DNA of 64,000 nucleotides from a bacterium (lineage in GTDB: Bacteria > Vulcanimicrobiota > Vulcanimicrobiia > Vulcanimicrobiales > SCRA01): contig SCRI01000086.1 of NCBI GenBank assembly GCA_004298675.1, positions 62,001-126,000 on the forward strand, written 5' to 3'. Both the position numbers and the translations under genes were made by a program. The notes beneath the pieces are model-generated. The model saw only the letters and a program-made list of their open reading frames with translations. It made no database searches and was not told the DNA's origin. Of the stretch, positions 1 through 8,127 are shown piece by piece; within the stretch, counting starts at the first letter, position 1; each line of letters starts with the position of its first letter.

Positions 1-819
1 GAGACGACGCTGCTCGACCTCGCTGGAAAAGGCGCGCTGCTCGTGCTCGACGGCGAGGAGCCGGCACCCGCTGCCGTGCTCGACGAAGCCGCCGCCAAGC
101 CGGCCGGCGAGGTGGTGGAGGTCGTGCCGCGTATCGCACCGTTGGCAATGACGGAGGAAGCGCTACGCAAGGCCGTGGCCGCGCACCCGTTTATCGTCCT
201 GGGCGAGCGCGCCGCGAAGTGGCTGCCCAAGCCGAAGAAATCGATCGACCTGGCCGGCCAGGAGCTGACGATCGAGACCGGACGCACCGGGCGTGTCCTC
301 GAGCAGGCGAAGACGTGGGTCGAGCGCGGCGACGAGCTGTGCATCGTGACGGCGAAGCGTTCGCGCATCGCCGGGCATCTGCGCGCGCTGGGGCTCGAGC
401 CGAAGAAGGGCAGCAACGTCTACGTCGACCGCGGTGCCTTGGGGCGTGGCTTCTCGCTGCCCAAGCAGGGACTGCATTTCATCTGCGATGCCGAGCTCTT
501 CGGGGAGGCCGCTACGGCGGAGGACGTGTTGCCGTCGTTCGAGGGCGAGCCGATCACGCTCAAGGAGCTGGCTCCGGGCGACTACGTGCTGCACGCCGTG
601 CATGGATTGGCACGTTACGGTGGCGTGCGCGAGGAGACCATCCTAGGGGAGAAGCGGGAGCTGATCGAGTTGAGCTTTGCCGGTAACGATCGGCTGCTGC
701 TGCCGCTCTCGGCCATCGACGTGCTTTCACGGTACGAGAGCCGGGCTACGGGCGTGGTCGTGGCACTGGCGAAGATGGGTGACGCCGTCGAGCAGAAGCG
801 CTCCGCGGCACGACGCTAG
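1..819 (+). CDS. Mfd-like protein, 3' part, ending after the RNA-polymerase-interaction domain
   Basis: The reading frame is open from base 1, so the gene starts upstream. The visible ~272 residues match the middle of transcription-repair coupling factor Mfd. First comes the end of the UvrB-like module ([14 protein letters not shown] near the window edge, [19 protein letters not shown] further on). Then comes a CarD/RID domain ([33 protein letters not shown]) that binds RNA polymerase beta in Mfd. The protein stops (SAARR, TAG) just where full-length Mfd would enter its DNA translocase. The next gene starts 78 bp later and leaves no room for remnant helicase sequence. It could be a stand-alone UvrB-like/RID adaptor or a truncated paralogue. 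Family assignment is confident; function without the motor is unknown. Confidence 0.75.
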   Translation, partial: ETTLLDLAGKGALLVLDGEEPAPAAVLDEAAAKPAGEVVEVVPRIAPLAMTEEALRKAVAAHPFIVLGERAAKWLPKPKKSIDLAGQELTIETGRTGRVLEQAKTWVERGDELCIVTAKRSRIAGHLRALGLEPKKGSNVYVDRGALGRGFSLPKQGLHFICDAELFGEAATAEDVLPSFEGEPITLKELAPGDYVLHAVHGLARYGGVREETILGEKRELIELSFAGNDRLLLPLSAIDVLSRYESRATGVVVALAKMGDAVEQKRSAARR

Positions 820-847
820 GCAAGACTTTACAGAATTATTGCTCCGC

Positions 848-874
848 GGCCCGCTCCATGAAAGGGAGCGGGCC
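848..874 (+). terminator. Hairpin downstream of the Mfd-like gene
   Basis: A perfect 10-bp inverted repeat (GGCCCGCTCC / GGAGCGGGCC) with a 7-nt loop lies 29 nt after the Mfd-like stop codon and before the chemoreceptor start. The downstream tract is only CTTGC, so the U-run is poor. It is probably a terminator or mRNA 3' stabiliser. Confidence 0.55.
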
Positions 875-896
875 CTTGCATAGCGATCACCCTCCC

Positions 897-3053
897 ATGG
901 ACGGCTCTCTCGGGCGCGCGCATGACGCTCTTGATCGTGCCCGTTCCCTGCGTCGTGGCTTTGCGCGAACGCACGGGATCCGTTTGCTCGTCAGCCTTCC
1001 ATTTCTCGCTTGGTATATTTATGCCAACGTCGCCTTCGACGGCGCGCATACGTTGGCGATCGCCATTGGTTTCCTGGTGGGCTTGGGGGCGACGATTCCC
1101 ATTGGCGCATGGATCGAGCGGCGCGCCATCCGCAGCGCTATGGGCATCTTCTACGAACCGCAGAGCCGTGCGCCCGACGGCAGCCTCGACGAGCTGAGCA
1201 CGCTGGCCCAGCGTATCGCGCTGCTGGTGGCCGTGGAGTATCCGGTGGGCGGCGTCGCCGGCGTAGCCGCCGCGCAGATATTCTTGGCACAGCGAAGCGA
1301 GCCGCTGTTCGAGCTGCCGGTCATTGCGCAATTGCTGTCGGCGATCGTGTTGGCGGGATGCTTTGCCGCCGTCGTCACCTATCTGTTGAATGACGACGTG
1401 GCCGCGGCACTGGCGGGAGTGGTAGCGGAGAGGCACTCCGTTTCCGCTGAGAGCGGCCGCGGCGCGCGCATGCGGACGCGCCTGTTTATCGTCTTCACCG
1501 CCATCGTCGTGCTGCTGGCCTTTGCACTGGGCTCCTTCGCCTACCATCAGGCGGCGCTTGCGCTGGTGGGTGTGGAGGGGCGCCAGAGCACGCTCAACCA
1601 TTTGCTGTTGAACTTCGCGGCGATCGCGCTGGTGACGTTGGCGTTCGCGCTGCTCATGACCCACTTGCTGGCGGAGAATCTCGTGCAGCCGGTGCGCCGC
1701 GTGACCGCGTTGATGCGCCGCATCCGCGAAGGCGACCTCAGTGCGGGTACGGAGATGCGCGGCGATCCGCGTGCATTCCATGAGGCTGGTGGTCTGGCGG
1801 CCATCTTCATCTCGACGAGCACGCGCCTGGCGCAGATTGCGCAGCAGGCCGAGGGCTTCGCCGCGGGCGACCTGGGTATCGAGATCGCGGTGGCGCACGA
1901 TCGCGACCGCATGGGGAGAGCGCTCGCGACGCTGTTGGCCACCATGCGCGCGGTACTGCGGGACGCCGGCTCCACTTCGGCCCGGCTGCGCGAAGGCGTC
2001 GAGGTGCTGCGGCGTACCGGGAACGATCTTACCGGCGCCTCGGTGGAGGCGGCGAGCCTCGCCAGCGCTACCGCGGGCGCGATGGAGCGCAGCCGCGGCC
2101 AGGTGGAGGAGTTGGATCGCGACGTCGTCACGCTGCGCCGCGGCTTCGAGACGCTTAGCGGCGGTGCCGACGGGCTCACGGAGGCGGCACAGGCCTCCGC
2201 CACCTCGGTGGGTGAGCTCTCCACCGCGCTGACGCAGAGCGCCGTTTCGGCCAAGGAGATCTTGGCGCGCTCGCACGCCGCCGCCGGTGCCGCCGCAGAA
2301 GGGCAAGCCGCCGTCTCGGCCTCCATCGAGGCTTCGCGTGCCAGCGAGGCCGCAATGGAACGCCTGCGCGGCGTGGTCGAGGCACTCTCCGGCGCGAGCG
2401 AACGCATCGGCACGATCACCACCGCGATCGAGGAGATCGCCGATCAGACCAATCTTCTGGCGCTCAACGCGGCGATCGAGGCGGCGCGCGCCGGCGATCA
2501 GGGGCGCGGCTTCGCCGTGGTGGCCGACGAGATCCGCAAGTTGGCCGAGCGCTCGCGCTCCGCAACCAAGGAGATCGGCAACCTCGTCCGCGACGTGCAG
2601 CGCGAGTCGGGGAGCGCGGTCGGCGCCGTGGGTGAGAGCCTCGCCGCCGTCTCCGATGGTCAGGAGCGCGCGCACGCGGCGGGAGGGGCGATCGCCACCA
2701 TCGTTCAGGCCGTGGGTGAGGTGCGTGGGTTGATGGCTGAGATCGAGTTCACGCAACGCGAGCAGAGCACGGTCACGCAGCACCTGGTGGAGATCATGGC
2801 GCGGGTTAGCCAAACGGCGTCCGAGAACCGGGCCGAGGTCGAGTCGATCAGCGGTGTCGCCGACCGGCTCTCGCGCATCTCGCGTGACCACCGCGAGAGC
2901 GCGGCTGAGGTTTCGGCCTCGGCCGAGGCGTTGCGCGAACGGGCCGGCGCCGTGGAGGGCGCATCCAAGCGCGTCAACTCGTTGGCGGAGCGCCTGGAGG
3001 GCGAGGCCTCGGCGCTGCGCGGCAGCGTCGGCCGCTACATGCTCAAGAGTTGA
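897..3053 (+). CDS. Methyl-accepting chemotaxis protein with a multi-TM N-terminus
   Basis: A 718-aa chemoreceptor. About six hydrophobic segments lie in the first ~255 residues, with no large extracytoplasmic ligand domain. HAMP-like linkers follow ([18 protein letters not shown] and a second copy). The C-terminal signalling domain carries the CheA/CheW-binding hairpin ([20 protein letters not shown], near residue 515). The ATG at 897 is chosen because the track start at 858 lies inside the upstream hairpin; no strong ribosome site is visible for either. The 3' end overlaps the opposing TrkA-N gene by 11 bp. No other chemotaxis gene is in the window. Input signal unknown; it may sense membrane state or pair with another sensor. 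Confidence 0.9.
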   Translation: MDGSLGRAHDALDRARSLRRGFARTHGIRLLVSLPFLAWYIYANVAFDGAHTLAIAIGFLVGLGATIPIGAWIERRAIRSAMGIFYEPQSRAPDGSLDELSTLAQRIALLVAVEYPVGGVAGVAAAQIFLAQRSEPLFELPVIAQLLSAIVLAGCFAAVVTYLLNDDVAAALAGVVAERHSVSAESGRGARMRTRLFIVFTAIVVLLAFALGSFAYHQAALALVGVEGRQSTLNHLLLNFAAIALVTLAFALLMTHLLAENLVQPVRRVTALMRRIREGDLSAGTEMRGDPRAFHEAGGLAAIFISTSTRLAQIAQQAEGFAAGDLGIEIAVAHDRDRMGRALATLLATMRAVLRDAGSTSARLREGVEVLRRTGNDLTGASVEAASLASATAGAMERSRGQVEELDRDVVTLRRGFETLSGGADGLTEAAQASATSVGELSTALTQSAVSAKEILARSHAAAGAAAEGQAAVSASIEASRASEAAMERLRGVVEALSGASERIGTITTAIEEIADQTNLLALNAAIEAARAGDQGRGFAVVADEIRKLAERSRSATKEIGNLVRDVQRESGSAVGAVGESLAAVSDGQERAHAAGGAIATIVQAVGEVRGLMAEIEFTQREQSTVTQHLVEIMARVSQTASENRAEVESISGVADRLSRISRDHRESAAEVSASAEALRERAGAVEGASKRVNSLAERLEGEASALRGSVGRYMLKS

Positions 3054-3447
3054 CCGCGGACTCGATGGCCTGCGCCGCCATCGCCGTGACGTTGATGATG
3101 GCGCCGACACCCTCCGCACGGAACAGCTCGTGCAGCGCAGGTTCGTTGACGCGCGCGACGCAGCGCGGCACGTTGAATTTCCGCCGCGCGATCTTGCAGA
3201 TGGTGTAGTTGTCCTTGTCTTCGCCGGCGGCGGCGACGATCACGTCGGCGCGCTCGATGCCCGCGCGCTTGAGGACGCTGCTCTCGGTGGCGTCTCCGGA
3301 GAAGACGCAGACATCGGGAAAATGGTCGGCGACCGTGCGTCCGATGTCCTCGTCGCGCTCGATGATCGCGACTTCGTAGCCGTCGGCGATCAAGCCGCGG
3401 ACCAGATGCACGCCGACTTTACCGCTGCCGCAGATGAGCACGAACAT
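3043..3447 (-). CDS. TrkA-N (RCK_N) NAD-binding protein, single domain
   Basis: 134 aa forming one Rossmann RCK_N domain: dinucleotide-binding start [16 protein letters not shown], acidic residue after the second strand (IIERDED), then [22 protein letters not shown] typical of TrkA/KtrA regulators. No C-terminal RCK_C domain is present. Its ATG overlaps the stop of the upstream TrkA-N gene (TGATG), so the two are translationally coupled and may form a hetero-oligomer equivalent to tandem-domain TrkA. RCK_N proteins normally gate K+ channels or transporters in response to NAD(H) or ATP/ADP. No Trk/Ktr membrane subunit is adjacent; the nearest transporter is the divergent APC permease. Confidence 0.85.
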   Translation of the reverse strand: MFVLICGSGKVGVHLVRGLIADGYEVAIIERDEDIGRTVADHFPDVCVFSGDATESSVLKRAGIERADVIVAAAGEDKDNYTICKIARRKFNVPRCVARVNEPALHELFRAEGVGAIINVTAMAAQAIESAVNS

Positions 3448-3860
3448 CAGACGCGCTCCGTGAGCGGAACGATCGAGTGCGTGAAGGCCGTAACGGCGAG
3501 GTCGAGCGGGCTGACCACCTCGTAGCCGCTTTCGCGGAAGACTTGCGTGAGCACGGGATCATCCAAACGAACGATAATGCGTTTCGATGGGTAGCGCGCG
3601 CGCAGCAGATCGGCCACCAGTACGTTGAGCGCGTCGTCGCGGTTGGCAACGCAGATGATGTCGGCACGCTCCATACCGGCGCGCGCGAGTACGTCGGGGT
3701 CGGTCGGCGAGCCGAGCACGACGGTGGCGCCGTGGTCGTCGGCGAGATACTGCTCTAAGTAACGGCGGTTGCGCTCGACGATCGTCACCTCTTGCGAGGC
3801 GGCGCGCAGCGCCTTCACGAGACGGGCTCCCAGACGCGTGCTTCCCAATACGAGGATCAT
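3447..3860 (-). CDS. TrkA-N (RCK_N) NAD-binding protein, first of a pair
   Basis: 137 aa, a second single RCK_N domain (MILVLGSTRLGARLVKAL, TIVERNR, LGSPTDPDVLARAGMERADIICVA). The ATG at 3860 is chosen; the longer track ORF runs across the divergent promoter into the permease. The N-terminal glycine motif is slightly degenerate (GSTRLG where GxGxxG is usual), so this copy may bind nucleotide differently from its partner. First gene of a two-gene operon divergent from the permease operon, with 61 bp between starts. Confidence 0.82.
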   Translation of the reverse strand: MILVLGSTRLGARLVKALRAASQEVTIVERNRRYLEQYLADDHGATVVLGSPTDPDVLARAGMERADIICVANRDDALNVLVADLLRARYPSKRIIVRLDDPVLTQVFRESGYEVVSPLDLAVTAFTHSIVPLTERV

Positions 3861-3880
3861 GACCGGCGCATTTTCCGGGT

Positions 3881-3900
3881 GCAGGAGTGTCGACTCCTGC
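3881..3900. promoter_or_regulatory. Inverted repeat between the trkA-N pair and the permease operon
   Basis: GCAGGAGT-GTCG-ACTCCTGC, perfect 8-bp arms around 4 nt, centred in the 61-bp divergent intergenic region. It could be an operator controlling both operons; it could also fold in the RNA leader and occlude a ribosome site (GGAG lies in one arm). No regulator is identified. Confidence 0.5.
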
Positions 3901-3921
3901 CGCACGAACCCCGCAGGCCGA

Positions 3922-5532
3922 ATGCTGAGCAAGAAGGCCGAGGGAGCGCCGCCCCCGACCCTGCGTCGCGCCGTTACTCCGTGGGGTTCGTACTCATGGG
4001 GATACGCCGACGTCGGCGCCGACATCTATGCGGCGCTAGGCTTAGTGGTTGGGGCTGCGGCGGGTGCCGCAAACGTCGCTTTCGCCTTCGCCGGCCTGGT
4101 GTACGTGCTCGTGGGGCTCGCTTATACCGAGCTCGCCAGTGCGTTTCCCGTCGCCGGCGGCGGGCAGTTTTTCGTATTGCGAGGCTTGGGCGACATCTGG
4201 GGCTTCGTGGCCGGCTGGGCGGTGCTGCTCGACTTCACGATCGACATCGCGCTCTTCGCCTGGACGATGATCGGTTACCTGAGTAATCTCGTTCCGTTCT
4301 TGGCCAGCTCGAATACGATCCCGCACTTCATTTTCGTGCTGCTCGTGGTTGCCGGGCTGACCGCGCTCAACGTCGTGGGCGTCCGTGAGAGCTCGCGCCT
4401 CAACGAAGTGGTGGGCGCCATCGACATCGCCAACGAGTTGGCGATTCTCTGTTTGGCCGCGCTATTCACGTTCGACCCCAACCTCTTGATTCACACGATG
4501 GAGACGCACTGGCCGACCACGTTCGAGTTGCTAAACGGCGTCTCGTTGGCGATCATCTCGTTCGTCGGCATCGAGTCGATCTCGCAGGCGGCACAGGAGA
4601 CGGAACGGCCGGCCTCGATCATCCCGCGTACGTCGATCTCGCTGATTCTGACGATCCTGATCTTTGCGCTATCGTACTCCAACATCGTGCTGGGGATGCA
4701 TCCGTGGCACCCGCAGATGATGCTCGACGCGCACGGCCATCAGCTGCAGATGTTTCAGTGGCTGGGGCTGCCCGCAAACCAGGATCACGCGGTCGCGCTC
4801 TTGGCCAGCCAAATCCCGTACTACGGCGTGGTGGCCGCGCTCTACGTGCCGCTGGTCGGCGCGGTGCTGATGCTGATCTCCTCGAATTCCGGTGTCTACG
4901 GAGCCTCGCGCATCGCGTACTCGATGGCCACCTACCACCTGCTGCCGTCCACGTTCGCTGCGGTGGCCAAGCGCTTCCGCACGCCGGCGATCTCGATCTT
5001 GGTGTTCAGCGGCGTGGCGGTGGTGGAGCTGATCTTCGCCGCCGTCCAGGGCGACCAAGGCTTGGCGTTCCTGGGCGATCTCTACGCCTTCGGTGCGGCC
5101 ACCAGCTACTCGCTGGTCTTCATCGCGCTGATCGCGCTGCGTTACAAGGATCCGCATAGCCCGCGCACCTACCACATGCCGCTGGGCATCCCGATCACGA
5201 CCAACGGCAGGCGCTGGAGCTTTCCGTTGCTGGCGGTGCTCGGCTTCATGGGTACGTTTTCCATCCTCGTGTTCGCGTTTATGACGCACCCCATCGGGCG
5301 CATCGCCGGGCCGTCGTGGGTTCTGGCCGGACTGATCTTCTACGTTCTCTACCGGCGCCTGCACGGTCAGCCGGTCCTACGCTCCCGCCGGCATGACTGG
5401 GTACGCGACCAAGTGGTGGTACTGCGCGAGGCCGGCGAACTAGAGTTGATGGACAAGTACGTCACCGACGTGCAAGCGGCGGGGCTGCTGGACAAGAACG
5501 TCAGCGTGACGACCATGGAGCGAGAAAAGTGA
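3922..5532 (+). CDS. APC-superfamily permease
   Basis: 536 aa, about 12 hydrophobic helices plus a ~60-residue charged cytoplasmic tail. It has the APC signature region (WGYADVGADIYAALGLV; AGLVYVLVGLAYTELASAFP; GGQFFVLRGLGD), so it is a secondary transporter, usually of amino acids or, in some branches, K+. ATG 3922 is preferred over upstream ATGs that overlap the divergent gene. The last 4 nt overlap the next GTG (GTGA). Divergence from two RCK_N proteins and linkage to a universal stress protein make K+-linked or nucleotide-gated transport worth considering. The protein does not obviously resemble KimA, so substrate is left open. Confidence 0.82.
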   Translation: MLSKKAEGAPPPTLRRAVTPWGSYSWGYADVGADIYAALGLVVGAAAGAANVAFAFAGLVYVLVGLAYTELASAFPVAGGGQFFVLRGLGDIWGFVAGWAVLLDFTIDIALFAWTMIGYLSNLVPFLASSNTIPHFIFVLLVVAGLTALNVVGVRESSRLNEVVGAIDIANELAILCLAALFTFDPNLLIHTMETHWPTTFELLNGVSLAIISFVGIESISQAAQETERPASIIPRTSISLILTILIFALSYSNIVLGMHPWHPQMMLDAHGHQLQMFQWLGLPANQDHAVALLASQIPYYGVVAALYVPLVGAVLMLISSNSGVYGASRIAYSMATYHLLPSTFAAVAKRFRTPAISILVFSGVAVVELIFAAVQGDQGLAFLGDLYAFGAATSYSLVFIALIALRYKDPHSPRTYHMPLGIPITTNGRRWSFPLLAVLGFMGTFSILVFAFMTHPIGRIAGPSWVLAGLIFYVLYRRLHGQPVLRSRRHDWVRDQVVVLREAGELELMDKYVTDVQAAGLLDKNVSVTTMEREK

Positions 5533-5699
5533 GAAGCTGGAAGCGTCCGCTGGGATACGTGTACGTGGTGTTCGGCGTGCTCATCATGGCTCAGGTCCTC
5601 ACGCGCACGCACGATCCTCACCAGATGTTTCCAGGCGTACTGCTGGGGGCGGCGTTTGCCGCGCTAGGGGTGCTGCGCTTGCGGAGTCGCGCCGCGTGA
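5529..5699 (+). CDS. Small two-helix membrane protein (56 aa)
   Basis: Too short for the ORF track. The GTG start overlaps the permease stop (GTGA), and its own stop overlaps the next GTG (GTGA), which strongly supports translation. It has two hydrophobic helices (YVYVVFGVLIMAQVL and FPGVLLGAAFAALGVL) and a basic tail (RLRSRAA). Probably a small accessory subunit of the permease; no family recognised. Confidence 0.7.
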   Translation: MRSWKRPLGYVYVVFGVLIMAQVLTRTHDPHQMFPGVLLGAAFAALGVLRLRSRAA

Positions 5700-6310
5700 C
5701 GCTGACCCTCTCCATCCATCCCGCCGGTGCGGTGCTGGCGGTGGCGATCTTCATCAGCACGGTGACGACGCTGTGGTGGATGCTCCACCCGCCCAAGACC
5801 AAGGCTGAGGAAGCGGCGGAAGTCATCGAGGAGCGCGCGGAGGAACTCGTCTCCACGACCGTGCTCGTCATGTCTGAGGATACCTCGTCGGAACACATGC
5901 TGCCATTTGCGCTGAAGGCGGCTGTCAAGCAGCGAGCCAGCGTGCTCGCCGTCTACGTGATCGAGGTCCCGATGCAGCTTCCCGTCAACGCCGCCATGGG
6001 CGACCAGGAGCGCCGTGCCTTGGAGGCACTGGCGGCGGCGCAGGCCGTCGCGAAGAAAGTCGGCGTGGAGATCCGCACGGAGACGGTCAAGACGCGCAAT
6101 ACCGGTCAAGCCATCGTTGCCATCGCCCGACGCGAGCGGGCTCACCTGCTGGTGCTGGGAACGGTGCGCCGCGCGCACTTCTCCGGCAATCCCTTCAGCG
6201 GGTTGATCGAGTACGTCTCCGCGCATGCGCCCTGCGACGTGGTGGTCGGTGTCCGTCCCGAGGGCGAAGCCACCAAGATGCTGGAGTCCTTGAAGGAAGG
6301 CTTAGGCTAG
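5696..6310 (+). CDS. Universal stress protein with N-terminal membrane anchor
   Basis: 204 aa. One hydrophobic helix (residues ~8-28) precedes a USP alpha/beta domain starting near residue 50 (STTVLVMSEDT). The C-terminal nucleotide-binding loop region is LLVLGTVRRAHFSG...APCDVVVG. The ATP motif is not the canonical GxxG(9)G(S/T) and carries an aromatic and basic insert. The third cistron after permease and small TM protein by two GTGA overlaps suggests a cytoplasmic regulatory subunit of the transporter, as USP domains are in several APC and CPA carriers. Confidence 0.83.
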   Translation: MTLTLSIHPAGAVLAVAIFISTVTTLWWMLHPPKTKAEEAAEVIEERAEELVSTTVLVMSEDTSSEHMLPFALKAAVKQRASVLAVYVIEVPMQLPVNAAMGDQERRALEALAAAQAVAKKVGVEIRTETVKTRNTGQAIVAIARRERAHLLVLGTVRRAHFSGNPFSGLIEYVSAHAPCDVVVGVRPEGEATKMLESLKEGLG

Positions 6311-6332
6311 GGAGCCTGGGAGGCGCCCCTAG
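6307..6332. terminator. Bidirectional hairpin spanning two stop codons
   Basis: CTAGGG and CCCTAG form the arms, with an inner GCC/GGC pairing. The element contains the TAG stop of the USP gene (+) and the stop of the binding-protein gene (-), which converge here. No clear U-tract. Confidence 0.5.
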
Positions 6333-7288
6333 AGCGCAGCGATCAGTTCATCGGTCTTGATCGGCGTGGTATACGCGAGCACGCCCAAGCTGGAGAAGAC
6401 GCGCTGCATGTCGGCTAACGTCTTGGTGTCGACGCGCAGCTCGGGATCGTAGTCGTAGCGCGGCATCGCTTTGAGCACCGCGATCGGCAGCTTGGTATAC
6501 GACTGGAAGATCTCCAGGTTCGCGGCATCGTAGAAGGCCTCGCCTTGCAGATCGCGTGCGCCCTGGACGAAGGCTGAGCGCACCGCGCGGGCGGCGCGCG
6601 CATCCGCGATCAGCGTCGGACCGATGAAGCTCGCGGTGCAGGAGATGCCGGGTGGGGGTGCGGCGATCTCGCGCGCCAACCGCTGTTCCTCGAAGCTGGT
6701 CGTGAAAGGGGCAGCCGAGAAGACCGCGTCGATGGCGTGGCGCGCGAGCGCCGGACCCTGGTCGGGGCTGGCGAGGCTGCGCACCTCGAGATCCGGCAGC
6801 GTCAGACCGGCGGAGCGCAGCACGAGCGTCACGTAGTACGCGCCGGTGGCACCCTTGCCGCCTAAGAAGGCGATGCTTCGCCCCTTCAGGCCCGCGGGGG
6901 TGGTGAGGCCGGCGGCATAGAGATCGGTGCGGACGAGCAGGGCACTGGGGTGGCCCTGGTGAGGTTGATAGGCGGCAGAAGAGAGGATCTTCACGTTGAA
7001 GCCGCGCTGCACGGCATTGAAGGTGGCGGCCGAGATGCCGCCCAGGACGACGTCGAGCTGGCCGTTGGCCAGGAGCGCCATCGCCTCCTCACCGGAGCCG
7101 ATGCGCTGCACCACGGGCGTGAAGCCGGCCCGCGCGAGATAACCACGCGCGATGGCCACGTAGAACGGCGCGAAGAGCGTGCTTGGAACTTGCCCGATGG
7201 CCAGCGTGCGCCCGGCGCCGCGTGCGGCGGTGGGGACGGTGGCGGCGGCGGCAAGCGCCGCGACGAAGGCGCGTCGGCTGAACGTCAT
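6329..7288 (-). CDS. ABC transporter substrate-binding protein, NMT1/SsuA type, Tat signal
   Basis: 319 aa. Start ATG 7288 follows a good ribosome site (AAAGGAG). The N-terminus has a twin-arginine motif (SRRAF) and a hydrophobic stretch ending ARGAG, so export in folded form is likely. The body resembles NMT1/THI5-like and SsuA/TauA proteins (LAIGQVPSTLFAPFYVAIARGYL; GGISAATFNAV). Family ligands include sulfonates, nitrate and pyrimidine precursors; ligand unknown here. Divergent from the matching ATPase and permease genes, with a 14-bp palindrome between them. Confidence 0.85.
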   Translation of the reverse strand: MTFSRRAFVAALAAAATVPTAARGAGRTLAIGQVPSTLFAPFYVAIARGYLARAGFTPVVQRIGSGEEAMALLANGQLDVVLGGISAATFNAVQRGFNVKILSSAAYQPHQGHPSALLVRTDLYAAGLTTPAGLKGRSIAFLGGKGATGAYYVTLVLRSAGLTLPDLEVRSLASPDQGPALARHAIDAVFSAAPFTTSFEEQRLAREIAAPPPGISCTASFIGPTLIADARAARAVRSAFVQGARDLQGEAFYDAANLEIFQSYTKLPIAVLKAMPRYDYDPELRVDTKTLADMQRVFSSLGVLAYTTPIKTDELIAAL

Positions 7289-7312
7289 CGAGACTCCTTT
7301 CACGGATGACGT

Positions 7313-7326
7313 CACGCATTTGCGTG
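7313..7326. promoter_or_regulatory. Palindromic operator candidate in divergent ABC promoter region
   Basis: CACGCA-TT-TGCGTG is a perfect dyad in the 80-bp gap between the binding protein (-) and the ATPase (+). An 8-bp TGACGTCA (7307-7314) abuts it. The position suits a repressor acting on both directions. Confidence 0.5.
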
Positions 7327-7368
7327 GGGGAGGGCGTGTGCCTGCCGCAGAACCGCGAGGCCGCAGCA

Positions 7369-8127
7369 ATGTTGGATCACCGCATGGTCGTTGAGGCCGT
7401 CAGCAAACGTTTCGAGGATGGCACGGCCGCGCTGGAGGAGGTCTCGCTGGAGATACCGGCGGGGCAGTTCGCGGCCGTGATCGGGCCCAGCGGCTGCGGC
7501 AAGACGACCCTGTTGCGGATCCTGGCGGGTCTGGATGAGCCGACCAGCGGGTGCGTCGCCACCAGCTCCGACGGGGACCCGCGCGGCCAGATGGCGATGG
7601 TCTTCCAAGAGCAGTCGATCTTCCCGTGGATGCGCGTGCGCGAGAACGTGGCGGTGGGCCTGAACGGCCTGGGGTTGGGCCGGGCCAGCATCAGGGCCCG
7701 TGTGGACGAGCAGCTCGATTTGGTAGGGCTGAGCGACTTTGCGGAGGCCTTCCCGCATCAGCTCTCCGGTGGCATGAAGCAGCGCGTCTCGATCGCGCGC
7801 GCGTTCGCCTCGCGGCGCGGCGTGCTCTTGATGGACGAGCCCTTTGCCGCGCTCGACGAGCAGACCAAGATCGGTCTGCACGGTGAGCTCCTGCGCATCT
7901 GGGAGCGCTCGCGCAAGACCGTGGTCTTCATTACGCACGGTATCGAGGAGTCGGTGGCGCTGGCGGATTGCGTCTACGTCATGACGGCACGGCCCGGGCG
8001 CATCCACGCGCGCGTCGAGGTTCCGTTCGCGCGCCCGCGTGACATGGTGGCGCTGCGCGGCGATCCGGCGTTCGGCAAGTTGGTCGTGGAGATCTGGGGG
8101 CTGCTGCGCGAGGCGATGGCGGCGTGA
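7369..8127 (+). CDS. ABC transporter ATPase (SsuB/TauB/NrtD type)
   Basis: 252 aa with Walker A (GPSGCGKTT), Q-loop (VFQEQSIFPWM), signature LSGGMKQR, Walker B (GVLLMDEPFAALDE) and H-loop (FITHGIEESV). The size and the FPWM sequence after the Q-loop are typical of the sulfonate/nitrate/taurine importer group. ATG 7369 is chosen because it begins the conserved domain; the upstream track start lies in the promoter. The stop overlaps the permease GTG (GTGA). Confidence 0.93.
   Translation: MLDHRMVVEAVSKRFEDGTAALEEVSLEIPAGQFAAVIGPSGCGKTTLLRILAGLDEPTSGCVATSSDGDPRGQMAMVFQEQSIFPWMRVRENVAVGLNGLGLGRASIRARVDEQLDLVGLSDFAEAFPHQLSGGMKQRVSIARAFASRRGVLLMDEPFAALDEQTKIGLHGELLRIWERSRKTVVFITHGIEESVALADCVYVMTARPGRIHARVEVPFARPRDMVALRGDPAFGKLVVEIWGLLREAMAA

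Noticed and set aside
828-3119. 763-aa minus-strand ORF
   Set aside because: Antisense shadow of the chemoreceptor; low-complexity Arg/His/Gln-rich translation with no domain.
3922-5532. Naming the permease KimA
   Set aside because: Linkage to RCK_N and USP proteins is suggestive, but the N-terminal sequence does not look like KimA and there is no fused USP domain.
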